A stretch of DNA of 64,000 nucleotides from Paramecium pentaurelia. Lineage: Eukaryota > Ciliophora > Oligohymenophorea > Peniculida > Parameciidae. The notes under the pieces are model-generated. The model was not told the origin of the DNA and did not search any database. It saw only the letters and a list, made by a program, of their open reading frames with translations. Shown here in pieces: positions 37,792-49,480 of the stretch (the stretch's first letter is position 1; the number at the start of each line of letters is the position of its first letter). A program made the translations under genes and the position numbers. The stretch covers positions 137,931-201,930 of the forward strand of contig CAJJDO010000120.1 in NCBI GenBank assembly GCA_905183005.1. Reading direction: 5' to 3'.

Positions 37792-39615
37792 ATGGATCAA
37801 AAATAAAAGGTTTAATCATTAATGAACAATTATGTAAAGAAAGAAATCAATAGATCAGGTGTAGTAAATGTAAAAATTTACTTAAACAATGAATTATTAC
37901 ATTCAATATAATTTCCAACTTTAAATCAAACCACATAAAATTTAGTGAATCATTTAAAAAATTTGATTAATTCACCATTAATAATTGGATTTTAAACTAT
38001 AGATTAAAATATACCTTTGGATTTCTATTTAACATAGAATTATGATTTAGGATTTCTTACCAATTAGACAATTTAATTAAAACCTCTAAATTCAATATAA
38101 TAAGCTCTAATATCATTGGATTCATTTTATTTTTTATAATGTATAGGTGTTGGAGGTTTTTCAAGAGTTTATTTAGTTAGATGTAAATCAAATGGTTAAT
38201 TTATGGCATTGAAAATGATATCAAAATAATTCATTTAAGAACATGATAAATTCTAAATTATTTAAAATGAAAGAAATATAATGGTTGCTTTAGCAGAATA
38301 AAGTAATTCACATCCATTTCTATGTAAATTATTAAGTGTATTTGAAACTAAAAGTTGGGTTTGCTTTGCATTAGAATACTGTCCAGGAGGAGAATTATTT
38401 TAATAATTGAAGAGAGTAAAGAGAATGGATGAATAATAAGCAAAATTTTATTTTAGTTAAGTTTGTTTAGCTATTCATCATTTACATGAGAATGGAATTA
38501 TTTATAGAGATATAAAACCAGAAAATATTCTAATAGATTAAGATGGGAATATCAAATTGGCTGATTTTGGTTTAGCCAGACCAAATATGAAAGATGATTT
38601 ATTAGCCTTTTCATTTTGTGGATCTCCAGAATATATGGCACCTGAAATGTTATTAAAATCAGGACATAATTATTAAATTGATCATTATTGTTTAGGAGCT
38701 TTACTTTATGAATTATTAACTGGTTTACCACCATATTATTCAAATAATCCAGAATAAATTTATAAAAATATACTTTAACATGATTTAACATTACCAAATA
38801 AAAATTGCAGTGTAGAATCCAGAGATCTTATGTAGAAATTGTTATAAAAGGATGTATTTAATCGTTTAGGGAAGGAATATGGAATTTATGAAATTCTAAA
38901 ACATCCTTGGTTATAAGATAAATAACTATATAAAATTCTTAATAGATAATATGAACCACCATTTAAACCAGACTTATTAAAAATGAATTTTGATTAAAAT
39001 GAAATAACTAAAGGGGAGAATAATTTTTAGAGAGATCTTTAAAAATCATTAAATTCAGATAATGAAAATGTTTTTAGTCCTTTTTTCTCTAATTTTTATT
39101 TTTCTTCAATAATTCAAAAATCTTAAACAAGATCAGCTTCAATAACATAAATAAATTCATCAAATATTGATGATAAAATTAACAATTTATTAGTTAATAA
39201 TAAGTCTAAGAATGTATTATAAACTCATACAGCATCTTAACCAAATATAAATTATTAATTAAAATAGAAAAAAGTATCTTAAGAAAGAAATTCTGATAAT
39301 AATAAAGAAAATATAATGAAAAACTTTAGTTCATTAATAACAAAAACATGTAAAAAACATAAAAAAAATAATTAAAGTATGCCTGATTAAAGTTGTGCAA
39401 TCTCTTCTGAAATGAGATCACTATCAACTTAAAAAATAATTGATACTTAAAAAGTACCTTCTACATTTAATACAACTCTATTAAAATCTTAATTTACAGA
39501 AACTGATGAGGATTCAAGTGTTAATAAAACACATAAAACTCTTTTTGGAGAAGCTAAAAGTTTGAATAAAAACTTCACTAATTAATGCACATTATTGAGA
39601 TTTTTCAAATAATGA
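37792..39615 (+). CDS. AGC-group Ser/Thr protein kinase
   Basis: Intronless, 607 aa. Residues about 120-380 are a complete kinase domain: GVGGFSRVYLVR glycine loop, MALKMISK lysine, catalytic loop IIYRDIKPENILI (Tyr in place of His, as in AGC kinases), DFGLA, activation segment FSFCGSPEYMAPEML with the phosphorylatable Ser/Thr region, and DHYCLGALLYELLTG. After the domain, PPFKPDL and a hydrophobic-motif-like FFSNFYFSS fit an AGC C-terminal tail. The first 110 residues are unrecognised and could be a regulatory or lipid-binding domain; the last 150 are Ser/Gln/Asn-rich. All catalytic residues are present. Function could be PKB/S6K/SGK-like signalling; no cyclic-nucleotide-binding region is seen. 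Confidence 0.9.
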
Positions 39616-39676
39616 AATATTTCTATTTAAATAAAAATATTAATTATTAAATTATAATTTTATAATAATAATAATT

Positions 39677-41450
39677 TCAATTTTTCTTTCTCTTTGCCAT
39701 TAATTGTTTTAAAGATTCTCCTTAATTTTTTTGTTTGGCTAATTTCTTATTTTCATCTGTTTTTATTTTGTCAGGAAATAATGTCATTTAAATATGTTTG
39801 GTATCAGCATCATCAGCTAGTTTCTTAATGAATAAGTTAAAATAAAATTTACTATCCAATCCTATTTTTCTTCTTCATCATCTTAACTTCCATTAGAATC
39901 CTCTTAATAATCATAATCTTCATCATTAGCTTATTAAACATTTGAATTATTAATTTCCTACAATAATAAAAAATCATACTGCCTCTTTATTATCTTAATT
40001 AAGAAGATCTTAATTTTAATCCTCTTTTTTTTATTCTTAAGATTCAAGTTTCTTCTTTTATTCTTCTCTTTATTCCTCTTCAAGTGCTTGCTATTTTTTT
40101 AAATTTTCTTCCCATTCATATCTCTTTCTTCTATATACATCTTCTACTTCTAAATTAACCTTTAATTCTTTAGTAAGTCCAGAATTTCTTTAGACTTCAA
40201 TTTAAGCAAATAATTAATCATTTGTATTCATTTTTTCTTTAACAAATTCCACAATCTTACTTGAAGTTGATAAAAGTGTTGCAAATGTACTTTTTAGACT
40301 CATTAATCTTTTTTCTTTTCCAGCAAAATAAGTCTTTTATTTTTACATCATTTAAATCTCTATTTCCTTTTATCTCATATTTTATTCAATTTATTCAGCT
40401 TCTAATGCTTTTATTTTATTCTATTGATCTTATTAATTATCCTTTAATAAAAATAATACAATTTCATTAATTTCAATTATTACTCTAACTTAATCTTTTA
40501 TATCTATATCAAATATTGCTTTTATTATCTCTTTCTTCTCTTAAACAATCTCTTCTATCAACATTATTTAAAATGCTTCCAATTTTTCAAATTCTTAAGT
40601 AAATGTAGATACTTTCTCTTAGAATTTAAATTCTTATGAAAAAACATATTATTTTATTGCTTTCCATGCTAATATATTTTCATAATATCTTTATTCTTCT
40701 TCTGGTAAAGCAGCTCTTTTTAAGGGTCTTGAATTTTAAAGTGGTTTCCTTCCACCACATGCAAATATACCCCCACTTTAAGGAGGAGCAGGTTAATTGA
40801 TTATAGATTCAGGTTATAATTATACTTTTTCTACTTTTAATTTAAGTTCTTCTGCTAATTATACAGGACCTTTTTTTGCTTTTATCAAACATCCAGCAAT
40901 CCAATTAAAAATAATTCCACTTTTATTGTCAGGTTCTGGTAAATCAAGTTTATCTTTTGTATTTATTTAATTGAATTTTTACTTAAAATTGACAATTATA
41001 TTTCTTCTATTAATTTAAGTAACTTTGCTTTTTATTTCTATTTTTCAGCAGCACCCCATCTTTTTTTATCTTCTTATTATTTAATTTATTATTCCATTTA
41101 TTTATACTCCTTTTAATATGATGATAATTCTTAATCCAAATGAGTTGGCAGTTTGAATTACTAAAATACAGGTTGATCAAATCATCTTACTTCAAATATT
41201 TTTGTACAATTAAGTGCCTAAGAATGTAATTCCTCACTTTTAACTTAAATTTCTCTGTAATATGGATCCTGTATATAATTTGCATAATTACTTCACCATC
41301 GACATAATTCTTTAATTTTTAATTCAGATTTGTATTCACATTATCAATTTCATTTTTTCTTTTTACACAAAGATTAATAGCATCCTCAAACTTAGTTACT
41401 TCATCTGGATTATCTATAAATCTTAAGTCAAGTATTTCAATTTATTGCAT
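39677..41450 (-). CDS. Coiled-coil protein, unknown, possibly ciliary
   Basis: About 546 aa after five introns: 41269-41291 (23 nt, ending CAG), 41161-41190 (30), 40954-40982 (29), 39958-39979 (22) and 39824-39852 (29). Each restores an open frame. The N-terminus (IEILDLRFIDNPDEVTKFED) is followed by helical regions; a Pro/Gly-rich spot (QPAPPQSGGIFACGGRKPL) lies mid-protein; the second half is highly charged Glu/Lys/Gln coiled coil, then an acidic patch (DEDYDYQEDSNGSQDDEEE) and a basic tail (KQLMAKRKKN). No catalytic motif or known domain. The size and style resemble ciliary axoneme-associated proteins, an inference only. Tail-to-tail with the AGC kinase, 61 bp apart. Confidence 0.7.
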
Positions 41451-42072
41451 TTCTTATTATAATTAATTTAAATACTATTTTATTCTTAACAGATTATTAT
41501 ATTCTAACAATTATTCATAAAATATAAATGCTATGAGTATCTTAAATGTTAATAACATTATATCTTTATAAAGAATCCACATTTTTTATGGATATATTAA
41601 ATAAAACACTTAACATTATGATTAATAAATATAACTATTTAAATTTATATATTTTATTTTGAAAATTTACTTGAGTAAAATAACTTAATTTTATATAATA
41701 AATTATCGATTAAATGAATTTCATAATTATAAGAAAGTAGAAATGTATCTAAATATATTACAATTTATTTAATTCAAAAAATAATATTCATTCTCAATTT
41801 AAAAAACTAATAATCAAATAAATTTATCATTATATACTTATTCAATTAAAAAAAGAGACTAAATAATTGAAAAATTAATAAGAATTAATAATAAATAAAT
41901 TAAATTATGAAAATATTAAGAAGTCTAATTATTATATTATTGATTTTCAAGAATTTAATTCATAAAATATCTTAAAATAATTAAGATAACTTAGATTCCT
42001 GAATCTAAAATTTTTGATATTTGGATATTAATTTAAAATTTAATTATATTATATAACTTATATATAATTAAT
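41451..42072. other. Gene-free intergenic region
   Basis: Some 620 bases of A/T-rich spacer between two minus-strand genes (upstream of the coiled-coil gene start at 41450, downstream of the EB1 stop at 42073). No frame or structural element supported. It must hold the promoter of the coiled-coil gene. Confidence 0.5.
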
Positions 42073-42909
42073 TCACAAATCTATTTCTTATTGAATAACT
42101 TCTTATGATGAAGATTGCTCTTCAGATGAAGGAGGTAATCCTTGAACTTCGATTTCACCATTTGGTAACACAATAACTGATTTATCAGCAGTGTAATAAA
42201 ATATATCCTTGATACCTTTATACATTTATTCCTATGTTAATTAAGAAGCACTTTCAATAAAGAAATCTAAATCCTTAAATTTTTAGAAATAATAATCTTT
42301 TTCCTATTTTAGAATTTCTATCTATATAAGTAGATCCTACATAGAAGGTTATTTTTTTTAGTATGGTTCTATATGAGCAAAAGAATTAGTTTTTGGAATG
42401 CTGGTTAAAGGTTATAATTGATTGGGACTGCTAAATGTATCTCTTCTTATACTAGTTCTTGATCTTTCTGGGTTTCTTTTTGGAATAATTGTTGTTTAAT
42501 CATCTAAATCAACATTTCCTCTTTTGACTTAAGGATCATAATCTTTAGGTACAATATGCTAATCCATATATTTCTTTAACCATTAAAGAAACTCCAAATT
42601 ATCTTAATATTTGCATTTTGTTAACTTTTCTATTTCTATTGGTTTTTGAATTCCTAGTTTAGAGAATGCTTATTAGAGAACCTTAAAATTATTAACAAAT
42701 TCATATTCTTGTTTAGCTTTCCAATTAATCTTATTTATGGCAACTATAATATTGATAAAATATATATATAAACCTTTTCCTGGATGAACAGCATCAACTA
42801 ATTGACAATAGACTGCACCAGTTCCTAGTTGTTCAATTTTTTAGAGTGAGAGTTTTAATGTATCATTAACCCATTATAATAGTTCTGCTCTTGAAATTTC
42901 TATATTCAT
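42073..42909 (-). CDS. EB1: EB1-family microtubule plus-end-binding protein
   Basis: About 268 aa, with a 30-nt intron at 42744-42773. The N-terminal calponin-homology domain is diagnostic of EB1: SRAELLQWVNDTLKLSL, IEQLGTGAVYCQLVDAVHPG, then VAINKINWKAKQEYEFVNNF and YQDNLEFLQWLKKYMD. After a Ser/Pro/Arg-rich linker comes a short coiled coil with EKDYYFQKFKDLDFFIE, matching the EB homology four-helix region (EREFYFxKLRDIE). The C-terminus ends VIQQEIDL, without the EEY/F tail used by CAP-Gly proteins. It should bind growing microtubule ends in the spindle and cilia. Its ATG is only 4 bp from the ATG of the divergent arrestin-like gene, so the two 5' untranslated regions must overlap coding sequence or be almost absent. 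Confidence 0.95.
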
Positions 42910-42913
42910 ATTA

Positions 42914-43963
42914 ATGGGAAATAAAATCTAAATCCAACTCAATTCAAAATTCTATTTTCCTAACTAAACTATACAAGGTATGTATAAGATCTATTAAAGG
43001 AATGGTGATAATAGAGGATTGTTAAGATACTTTGAAGGAGTTTTCTAAACTTTATATTAATTTATAAGGTGAAGAAGCATGGGATAAAGGGTTTGAGTGT
43101 CTTGAATCAAATGATTTTAATATCTTCCATTCCCAATTTAAATTGCTTAAAGATATCAATGAGGAGAGAAATCCTGATGATTAGAAATTGAAAATCTAAA
43201 AAACGATAGTAATTCCATTCACTTATACATTACCTGATAATATTCCTGGTTCAATGAAAAGAGAAAAGGGTTATAAATTGAAGATTGAATACTCTATGTC
43301 ATTAATTGCTGAGACTCTATAATTAGATAGGATCCTCTTAAAAAAATTACCTATTATCATAAACTAATATGCAGTGAGACAAAACAACATTCGAAATATA
43401 GCTAATAGTCATGCCATACGTGGATATTGTTATACATATTAAGGAGTATAATTATAAAATCAATTTTAGATAGCTAAATTGGATTGTAAATATAGTGGAG
43501 AAGAGTTTTCAATTGGTGATTCAATTAATTTAGAATTGTAGATTGATTTAAGGGAAAGTAAGTAATACATTTAAGAAATCGTAATTTCATTAAATAAGAG
43601 GACCACTATCAATCATTAAGAACCAATAGTCATCATAGAATAAATTTCTAAACATAATTTACCTGGAGTTGTCTAAGGAATTGTTTAAACAATTAAAAAA
43701 TCAATTGTGCTCTTTGATTTCAATAATAAAATAGAACTTTCTACAACTGGATAATTAATTAAAGTGGATTATTTAATTAGGATATAAGCCAATTCAACAT
43801 TGTTTAACATCAACAATAATGATTTAAGGATAGATATCCCTATCAATTTATTCCAAAGAAGAATCAAATTAAATGATTTAAAGTTTGAAACTAACCAAAT
43901 TAAAGATCTATTCCATCTATATGATGTAAATATAAAAATAATTGTTAGGTCGTAAAACTTTGA
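42914..43963 (+). CDS. Arrestin-like (alpha-arrestin/VPS26-type) protein 1
   Basis: About 334 aa with introns at 42978-42999 (22 nt, AAG end) and 43926-43948 (23 nt, TAG end). The N-terminal arrestin fold is visible: IQIQLNSKFYFPNQTIQGMV (strand pair and turn), then LYINLQGEEAWDKGF and IVIPFTYTLPDNIPGSM, followed by a C-terminal arrestin-type domain (LDCKYSGEEFSIGDSINLEL). Starts MGNK, a possible N-myristoylation site. Such proteins act as cargo adaptors in endocytosis or retromer-like sorting. The last intron is unusual: when spliced, translation ends VVKL at TGA 43963; when retained, the frame runs on without a stop into the next gene at 44019. Divergent with EB1, 4 bp between start codons. 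Confidence 0.85.
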
Positions 43964-44018
43964 ACAATAACATAATATTAATATAAAAATATTATTTACA
44001 TTATTAATTAAATATCTT

Positions 44019-45026
44019 ATGGGAAATAACTAATCTGGTGTTCAAATTGCTATTGATAAGTTTTACTACACAGAAGAATTGTTATCTGGAAAATTACTCA
44101 TTGATAAATCTAAAATTAATTCAATTCAAGCCATCACTATTCGTTTTAAGGGGGAAATCTCATTATAAATAGAAGGTGAGTCTGTCAAAAGGGAATTTTG
44201 TATTTATGAAGGTAAGTTTGATGAAAATGAACTTTAATCTATTAGAAATTAGTCTGGAGTCATTGAATTTGAATTGTAGCTCTCCAACATTATTCCACCT
44301 TCTGTGTATTATTAATAATATAGATCCAGGGGAGGTTTATAATATAAATTAGAAGTGGAATTAAATCCTAATGGCTTTTTTGATTTAGAAATACTTAGAA
44401 AAGATATTGAGATACGATAATCAATGCCAAAAGTTAAAGAATTTAGTATTATCAAGGAATTAAATTTGGAAACAATATTTAGCAATTATGGAGTATTTTC
44501 ATATCTTAATTAATAGACTCTTAATATGGACGTTAATGTTAATGAATAATAATTTCATATTGGTTAAACTGCTGAAGTTACTGTCTTTGCCGATAATACA
44601 CTTGGATAAGTAGACATTGATTATATTACTGTTGAACACATTTAAGAAATATCAATAAAACCAGAACATGTATGGATTTCAGAAATTCAACTTATAAATT
44701 CCTAAGCTATCATTGGTGTTAAAGCCTTTCAGAAATATTAGAGTCCAATTAAGGTACTCTTGACCATTAATGATCCAAATCAAAAACTAAAACCTAATTT
44801 ATAATTAGGGTTCCTAAAAATATAAAATTACATAAGGATTTCTACACCTTTTAGTGTATTCTAAAAAGACCCTAAATTTCCAAAAATTCCTATTGAAATT
44901 TGTAAATTAGAAAGTAAATGTTTATATTAAACAATGAATATGATTGATTAAGTTAAATTACCTAATGTAACATATATAATTAAAATAGAAAATAATATTA
45001 AAACCTGTGGTTATGAAATTAGATGA
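44019..45026 (+). CDS. Arrestin-like protein 2
   Basis: Intronless frame of 335 aa starting MGNNQSG, again a myristoylation-type N-terminus. It follows the arrestin pattern: VQIAIDKFYYTEELLSGKLL, ITIRFKGEISLQIEGE, then a second beta-sandwich (NEQQFHIGQTAEVTVFADNT) and Pro-rich strand region. Although co-oriented with the preceding arrestin-like gene and starting 55 bp after its stop, the two are strongly diverged, so they are at most an old tandem duplication. The C-terminus includes a Cys-containing segment (EICKLESKCLYQTM). Likely a membrane-trafficking adaptor. Confidence 0.82.
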
Positions 45027-45130
45027 GTTAGACAAGGATTTTATAGAATTCAAGACGTTAAGAGATGTCAAAAATTTGTTAAATCATATTCGTAAATGAA
45101 TTGTTATTCTCATTAAATTAATTATATAAA

Positions 45131-45479
45131 ATGCAATACGACAGATCTTTGTTAACTGAAGATATTATTGGGGCTTAACCAAAACATAGGAAAGTCAACA
45201 TGAATAGAGTTTTGCCTAATTAATTGCCTTTAGAAGAATAACTACGATTATAGTATTAAAAATAATCATTATAGAAAATAAATACCTCATCAAGATATTC
45301 GATTTGGCAGAAGACGTTATGAAAATGATGTTCATCATTTTTGTAATATATGCCTACCTTAAGAACACTAATACTTTGATAAAAGAAATACAATTAAAAC
45401 ATCAAAACATTTTTATTTTTTATTAGACAGAGAATATGTGATTTATTATGAAAATTTAATTTCTAAAAATATGAAATGA
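45131..45479 (+). CDS. Small protein with DIxGAxP motif (cilia-type)
   Basis: About 108 aa; a 22-nt intron (GTATTA...TTATAG, about 45256-45277) joins EEQLRLQ to KQIPHQDIRFGRRRY. Near the N-terminus is LLTEDIIGAQPKHRK; short DIxGAxP peptides of this sort recur in ciliate and other axonemal proteins, a recollection rather than a search result. It contains a HFCNIC Cys pair and a basic RFGRRRY patch. No other domain is recognised. It starts 104 bp after the second arrestin-like gene on the same strand. Confidence 0.6.
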
Positions 45480-45925
45480 TTTGATAATGAATTTGACAAA
45501 TAAAAGGATACTATGAAGATTTTTTCAATGATTATCTAGATATTTTTGGTTTTTACTTCAATCTTTTTATTTATTTATCAAAAATATATAAAATAATTCG
45601 GTTTTTCTCATAATTTTATGAATATATCCTTGAGCTATAGTCATGAGTCAAAATAATAATTATATAAATTTAAGCAAAAATAATTTTTAAAGTAGTATTG
45701 GATTATTAATTTGAACTAATAAAAAAGACTGTTATAGACTAGCAATATATTTATAAAATTGGATGCTATATGAGTATTCAAATAATTTTTATAAATAACA
45801 AAAAATTTACAACATCAAGTTTAATATCAAATCTTTAATAAAAACCCCAAGAAAGTCTAATTTTTTTTCTTTTAATTAAAATATTTTTTCATTAATCTTA
45901 ACTAAATCCTTTGGTTTATAGTAAA
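45480..45925. other. Gene-free intergenic region
   Basis: 446 bases without a supported gene or structural element; A/T-rich on both strands. It separates the two small DIxGAxP-type genes. Confidence 0.5.
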
Positions 45926-46470
45926 ATGAAAGATTTATCTAAAATCTACTGTAGAAGGCCTAATGAGTTTCCAAAAGGTGATATTAAATAATATTAGGCA
46001 TTGGGAAATTATTAAGAGTATTCTAAGTATGAATTAGTTTTTGATAAGGGTAATTTGGGTTTGACAGATTATTAAGTACAAAAGATATTGAGGGAGCAGT
46101 TCCTGGAAGTTTATAAAGTTAAGCAGTTCGAAATTAAGAGATTGCTAAAAAGTTAAGATTAGAAAGAGAAATATAAAATAAATCTTATAATCATTCTTAA
46201 ATTGATGAATTCACAAAAGAAGAAAATTATTTATATTCTGGAAGAGATAGATCAAATACATTTTAAACAAGTTGCTTTTAAAGTATGAATTTAAAGTATT
46301 AATTTATAGAAAATTCTGAGAAATCATCATAATTACCACCTATAGAGAGAATATCAGATACAGTAGATCATGTAGCTAATAAACTTTAATTAAGATAGCC
46401 TCGTAAAAGTTTATAATTGGAAGACTTCAGATTAAAAAATAAATAAGCATTATTAAGAATATTTATTTGA
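45926..46470 (+). CDS. Second small protein with DIxGAxP-like motif
   Basis: About 172 aa with a 26-nt intron at 46059-46084 (GTT...AAG) that joins FDKGNL to DIEGAVPGSLQSQAVRNQEI. The intron choice rests on frame, exact exon sum and the resulting DIEGAVP motif, similar to DIIGAQP in the neighbour at 45131. The remainder is a short basic helix (IAKKLRLEREIQNK) followed by Ser/Gln-rich, probably disordered sequence and a Leu/Arg-rich end (RQPRKSLQLEDFRLKNKQAL). Alternative introns would change about ten residues. Possibly an axonemal or cortical protein. Confidence 0.6.
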
Positions 46471-46537
46471 TTTCATTATTTTGTAATTAATTTTATATTT
46501 ATACATATTTCAAGATTTACATCAAGAATATTAGATT

Positions 46538-48592
46538 TCAAACTGTGAGTAGATCTTGTATTATATTTTACGCATCAAGTACTGTTTGCTCAGATTCTTT
46601 CATACCTTAAACAACATCAAATTATAAGAATCCATGAGGCATCCATTTATATTCAGTAATTTTAATATCTTTTCCTAATTTCAATAATTTATTAGCCAAT
46701 CTAAAACTCTCATCATGTAATGGATCATTAGTACCTAAAACAATTCTAGTTGGAGGAAATCTTCCAAGAATTTCATCACTAGCAATTGATGGTGACATTA
46801 ATGGATCTAATTTTGCATTAAATTATTATGGAACATAAGATGAAATGCATAATTTCAATACAGTATGGTGTAATAATGGATCATTTAAAGAAATTAATAA
46901 ACTAGGAGTAAACTGTTTAATATCTAAACATAATGCAGGATAAGCCATTAAAATTCCATCAGGAATTCTTGCCCCAGATTTAATAATTTAAACAGTCAAT
47001 GCAGCTACTAAATTACCCCCAGCACTATCTCCAACTAAGACAACTTTCTTTGGTCTAATATTGAAATACTTATCAATGTAATTAATTATGAACATATAAG
47101 CTTACCAACAATCATCTAAACCAAAAGGATAAGGATTTTCTGGAGCTTTACGATAGTCAATAGAAAATATTGGCACTTATAAATTTTTAGCCCATTTCCT
47201 TGTATAAGTTTGATGAGATCTAGATGACATGCTCACAAATCCTCCTCCATGTATATGGATAATTATTTTATCAAATACTTTTTCACCTTGTATCAACTTT
47301 AGAGATTATTATACAAAACTCCCAGTTTATATTTCTTATAGATTATAATGACATAATATTCTAACAGGTATTGTTTCTTTATTTTTTTTAAATAATTCTG
47401 GACATTTTGGTAAATTTGTATTAATACATTCTCCACAATCATTTTAAATATGATTAATTTTATTCTCCTTATATTATCTTAGTATATTATCTTCAACTAA
47501 TCTTTTAAAGAGATATGGAATATATATCTTTTTGTTATATGTAATCATAGGAAAGAGAAGTGGTAATAATTTACTAAGAAAACCACTCTCTCCCAAATTC
47601 CAAGCTTTAAATGCTAGATTTTTATTTGGTTCAGCCATAAAATGATCAGCTTTTAATTTAGCATCTTTTTTGGCTACTAAATAATATAATGCACCGAATC
47701 CTTACATTACATTTTTAGCAGCTTCATTATTAAATTCTGATCCCTTAGAAATCATGGCATTGGCAAGTAATAAACCTTCAGCTACTTTTCCATAGGATTT
47801 TGATATTTATTCTCTTGAACCCAAAAGGATTTCTTAAGTAATACTATTTAGGCTTTACCATCTATAATGTCCTCTATCATAACAAAATATATCATTGATA
47901 TCCAAATTAGCAGCTCCTGGTAATTGTTCAAGACAGGTTTATAATTTTGATAAGTAGATTACTAATAATCTTAATTCTTATTTTTCTCTTCTCACTTCAA
48001 TAGTTTCAAACAATACTGATATTTATGAAAGAATATGTGTAATTACAAATTCTAGCAATATACAAACAGCTTTTTCATTGAATCTCTTTTTATTAACATT
48101 TATATTATATTCTTCATTGATTGATTTACTTATGATTTCTTTATCATTTGTTATTAGTCCAATTTATTCAAGTTATAATATACCAATAAATGTTATTTTT
48201 ATAGCTTAGAAAAATCTAGGAAGAAAGTTTGCTTATGAATTAAATCTTTTAGTCAAATCAATTGCCTTCAAATGAAGTTTATTTAATAGATCATAAGTTT
48301 CACTAAGATTTTGATATAATTCTTTAGAAATGGCTACTTAATTAAAAATAGGGCAATTAAAGACTTTATTAATTATTTGTTATTGTGATTATATCATATC
48401 TTGTTTTAAAGATTATTTTTAGGTTTATTTGAATTATTCTTGATTATCATTCCATTCTTATTATATTTAGATTGATTATTGTGATTATTCTAATTATTCT
48501 GATTACTCTTCTGTACGTAATTCTAGAGTAATATCTTATGTTAGATTTGTCATAGACATACAAGATTTAATTTGATCTTCAATAGATTACAT
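46538..48592 (-). CDS. Hormone-sensitive-lipase-type alpha/beta hydrolase
   Basis: Intronless frame of 684 aa. The C-terminal 320 residues are an alpha/beta hydrolase of the HSL class: oxyanion hole IHIHGGGFVSMSSRS, then the YRKAPENPYP signature, the nucleophile elbow VLVGDSAGGNL (Ser), the acid in VLGTNDPLHDE (Asp) and the His in YKWMPHGFLQFD. The preceding 300 residues resemble the helical N-terminal domain found in hormone-sensitive lipases (INDIFCYDRGHYRWQSLNSI, VAEGLLLANAM). Expected activity: hydrolysis of diacylglycerol, cholesteryl or other esters in the cytoplasm or at lipid droplets. The first 80 residues are Gln-rich with no predicted signal peptide. It is co-oriented with a small gene whose stop is 48 bp upstream. 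Confidence 0.93.
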
Positions 48593-48640
48593 TTAAATTG
48601 TTTTTATTATATTATATTATTTTCATTTGTATTTATCAGT

Positions 48641-48961
48641 TCATTTATTGAGATTAGGTAACGATTCGTATAAAACAAGAGATTTTGTGGAACAAATTTG
48701 AACAAGACTTCTTCCATTTCCAATCCTTCTTTATTATTTACTCAAATTCTGTATCCGATATTTTTTTTCAATTAATTGTACATATTCATGGAAATTGGGA
48801 GGATTTGTGATTCTCTTTAGAGATTCTTTAGATTCTGTTTAAGCCCTTTATTATTAAAATCTCAATGTTGATTAAGTATGTTATAATTCTTGTAACTTCT
48901 TCTATTTACTAAAACTCCAATCACTTGATTGCCAAGTAACTCTTAATTTTTGTTTATCCAT
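48641..48961 (-). CDS. Small basic helical hypothetical protein
   Basis: Frame of 106 aa, no intron needed: MDKQKLRVTWQSSDW, then Gln/Lys/Arg/Ser-rich helix-forming sequence. No domain known. It ends 48 bp before the lipase start on the same strand; the spacing would leave almost no promoter for the lipase. The frame has no TGA over its whole length and starts with a clear ATG, but chance cannot be excluded. Confidence 0.5.
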
Positions 48962-49480
48962 TATAAAATTAAATATAATATATCATATATATCAGATAAT
49001 ATGATTTTAAATAAAACTTTAATAAACATTTTCTAAATTTAGATACATTACTCTTTAGTTAAAATTTTCAAATCATAATACCCATATTTATATTTCCATA
49101 CATCATACTATAATTACAATAAAACTTTATTGATTTTTTATTTAATTTTAATATATACTTCCATTTAATACTAAATCCCTTTAAAAACAATTCAAAACAT
49201 CAATAAAATCTTAATATACTTTAGTTTCATTCTAAATTTTTATGAATTAATCAATTATGATATTCTAAATTAAGATAATGAAAAGAATCTTAATATATCT
49301 AATATCTATTATCTAAATTATAAATTAAATTTAATATATAATTATCATTCTACTCTTTCATATTTCTTATTTATATTGTATAATTTATTAATATTTAGTT
49401 TATCATAATTTATTAATGTTTTTACCAATAAACACTTAAAGTATTTAATTTTAAGAATATTAGAAACATATTTGAATGTC
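48962..49480. other. Intergenic region
   Basis: About 520 bases, very A/T-rich, no firm feature. A frame without TGA extends upstream from 49481 to at least 49322 but it has no ATG and low-complexity content, so it is not counted as coding. Holds the promoter for the leftward small gene and possibly a missing first exon of the next gene. Confidence 0.4.

Noticed and set aside
42914..45026. A single long double-arrestin gene.
   Set aside because: The intron with ideal GTA...TAG ends at 43926-43948 leads to a TGA, and the second part starts with its own MGNNQS N-terminus typical of a protein start, so two genes are more likely. The fusion is kept as a finding.
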